Assembly: GCA_964575675.1 (NCBI GenBank)
Contig: CAZNRY010000176.1
Location: 1 to 7,827, forward strand
Reading direction: 5' to 3'
DNA: 7,827 nucleotides
From: CAZNRY01 sp964575675
GTDB lineage: Bacteria; Eisenbacteria; RBG-16-71-46; CAIMUX01; VGJL01
Within the stretch, counting starts at the first letter, position 1. Every line of letters starts with the position of its first letter. The position numbers and the translations under genes are program-made. Shown here one piece after another: positions 6,880 through 7,827 of the stretch. The notes below the pieces were generated by a model that made no database searches, was not told where the DNA came from, and saw only the letters and a list, made by a program, of their open reading frames with translations.

Positions 6880-7827
6880 TGCGGCGGCTTCCCATTGCCT
6901 TCCTGATGATCCTCGGGGCATGTCCGCATGCTTCGGAGGCCGAGACGCGAACATCCCGCGCGATCTGGGAGAAGCGGATCGTTCACGCGCCTGCCGTCGC
7001 GCCGGTCCTAGCCGGCGACACCCTCTGGGTCGTGGGAACCGAACGCCGGATCCACTCGATCGCGGCCGCGACCGGCAAGCGGCACTGGCGTAAGAATCTT
7101 CCGGGACCTGCCGCGACGAACGTCGTTCCGAATGCGGAAGTGCTCTTCGTTGGCTTGGGTCCTCCGGCGCGGATGCTTCTGGCCCTCGACCGGCATGACG
7201 GCCGGCAGCGTTGGATCGCGCGCCTCGAGGGGATCCCGGCCGCGATGGCGGTCGATCGGGAGCATGTCATCGTTGCGACCGCGGGCGGAGTGGTGCAGGC
7301 CTTTTCCGCTCATGACGGATCGGTTGGATGGAAGAGAACGCTCGGGGGATCTGTCGCCGGGATAGCCCGCGACGATCGCGGCCGCCTCTTCATCTTGGGT
7401 CGCAGCGACTCGCTCTGGTGCATGGAAGCGACCGACGGATCGGTTGCGTGGGCCGTCCCGACGCAGGGGATCCATGCCGCTGGGCCGGCCGTCGTCGACT
7501 CGCTCGTGTTGTGTGCCGCCTACGATGGGGAGATCGTCGCCCGCCGCGCGGATGACGGCGGCGAGGTGGCCCGCGCGCGTGCGAGGTCCCCGCAGATTGC
7601 GCGGTTGACCGCATCCGACGGCTCGATCGCGACCGTTGCGGCGGGGGGAGAGGTCGAGACGTTCCACCTTCCCGCGCTCGATCGAGGCTGGGAGCGGGAG
7701 ACGGCCGAGACCGTCTCGTGCGGCGCGATCGCATGGGGCGACTGGTGGGTCGTCCCCGCCCTGGGCGGACGCTTTCTGGCGCTCACGCGGGCTCGTGGGA
7801 TCGATGCTTGGGACCTGAAGCTCCGCG
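6879..7827 (+). CDS. BamB-like PQQ beta-propeller lipoprotein (3' end cut by window)
   Basis: The ATG shares its A with the TGA of the preceding gene (TGATG), a classic layout for coupled translation. The visible 316 residues have no stop before the window edge. The N-terminus MRRLPIAFLMILGAC carries a lipobox (LGAC), so lipidation at Cys15 is likely, although a cleavage after ASEA would also fit an ordinary signal. The rest shows PQQ-type blades: ATGKRHW (W70), HDGRQRW (W112), HDGSVGW (W151) and TDGSVAW (W191), spaced about 40 residues, each with the G-x-x-x-W pattern of PQQ_2/BamB propellers. BamB is an eight-bladed lipoprotein of roughly 390 residues that binds BamA; this protein is long enough so far for most of such a fold. 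PQQ enzyme activity is unlikely because no large catalytic domain is seen. The family is clear, but its role with the upstream barrel is inferred from adjacency. A GGATGG 10 bases before the start is at best a weak ribosome binding site. Confidence 0.85.
   Translation, partial: MRRLPIAFLMILGACPHASEAETRTSRAIWEKRIVHAPAVAPVLAGDTLWVVGTERRIHSIAAATGKRHWRKNLPGPAATNVVPNAEVLFVGLGPPARMLLALDRHDGRQRWIARLEGIPAAMAVDREHVIVATAGGVVQAFSAHDGSVGWKRTLGGSVAGIARDDRGRLFILGRSDSLWCMEATDGSVAWAVPTQGIHAAGPAVVDSLVLCAAYDGEIVARRADDGGEVARARARSPQIARLTASDGSIATVAAGGEVETFHLPALDRGWERETAETVSCGAIAWGDWWVVPALGGRFLALTRARGIDAWDLKLR

Noticed and set aside
3991..6954. A 987-codon open frame antisense to the entire barrel-protease gene
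   Set aside because: Antisense frames open easily in GC-rich genes with strong third-position bias. The translation has no recognisable domain and is rich in R, P, E and V.
1..7827. CRISPR array, transposase, integrase or phage genes
   Set aside because: No direct-repeat array with spacers and no such protein motif was seen in any frame. The tRNA genes show no visible attachment-site duplication within the window.

Overview
This looks like chromosomal DNA from a GC-rich, Gram-negative (diderm) bacterium, probably from an uncultured lineage. The diderm call rests on a predicted outer-membrane barrel of the Omp85 type followed by a predicted lipoprotein. GC content is high throughout, and no mobile element, CRISPR array or insertion sequence is visible. 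The domain mix (zincin + TolB-like propeller + Omp85-like barrel) recalls proteins from Gemmatimonadota, FCB-group and Eisenbacteria-like genomes, but the phylum is a guess.

Region 1 (1-385) is an RNA operon. A sigma70-like promoter (TTGACG, 17-base spacer, TAGCTT) precedes a tRNA with a CAU anticodon and a tRNA-Val(CAC). A strong G/C hairpin with a short T-rich tail closes it. Region 2 (417-1577) holds a coiled-coil/C4 zinc-ribbon protein of the DUF164 family and, 23 bases later, the class A RNase P RNA (rnpB), which can be folded by eye from P1 to P19.

Region 3 (1580-7827) is a run of three same-strand envelope genes. The first is a membrane GT-C glycosyltransferase of 808 residues with a soluble C-terminal domain. 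It starts two bases after the last base of the rnpB P1 helix. The second, after 29 bases, is a 947-residue protein with a signal peptide, an HExxH zincin domain, a TolB-like propeller and a 16-strand Omp85/BamA-like barrel with an LRGY motif. The third shares one base with the second gene (TGATG). It is a PQQ-type beta-propeller with a lipobox, resembling BamB, and runs off the window end.

The most interesting signal is that outer-membrane pair. A BamA-like barrel carries a protease and a TolB-like propeller in place of POTRA domains, and it is translationally coupled to a BamB-like lipoprotein. This suggests a compact outer-membrane protein assembly, quality-control or export device. Function is inferred from domain architecture and has not been shown. 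Other points are an rnpB RNA with no GGU in its L15 region, the abutment of rnpB with a coding sequence, and start codons with almost no Shine-Dalgarno sequence.
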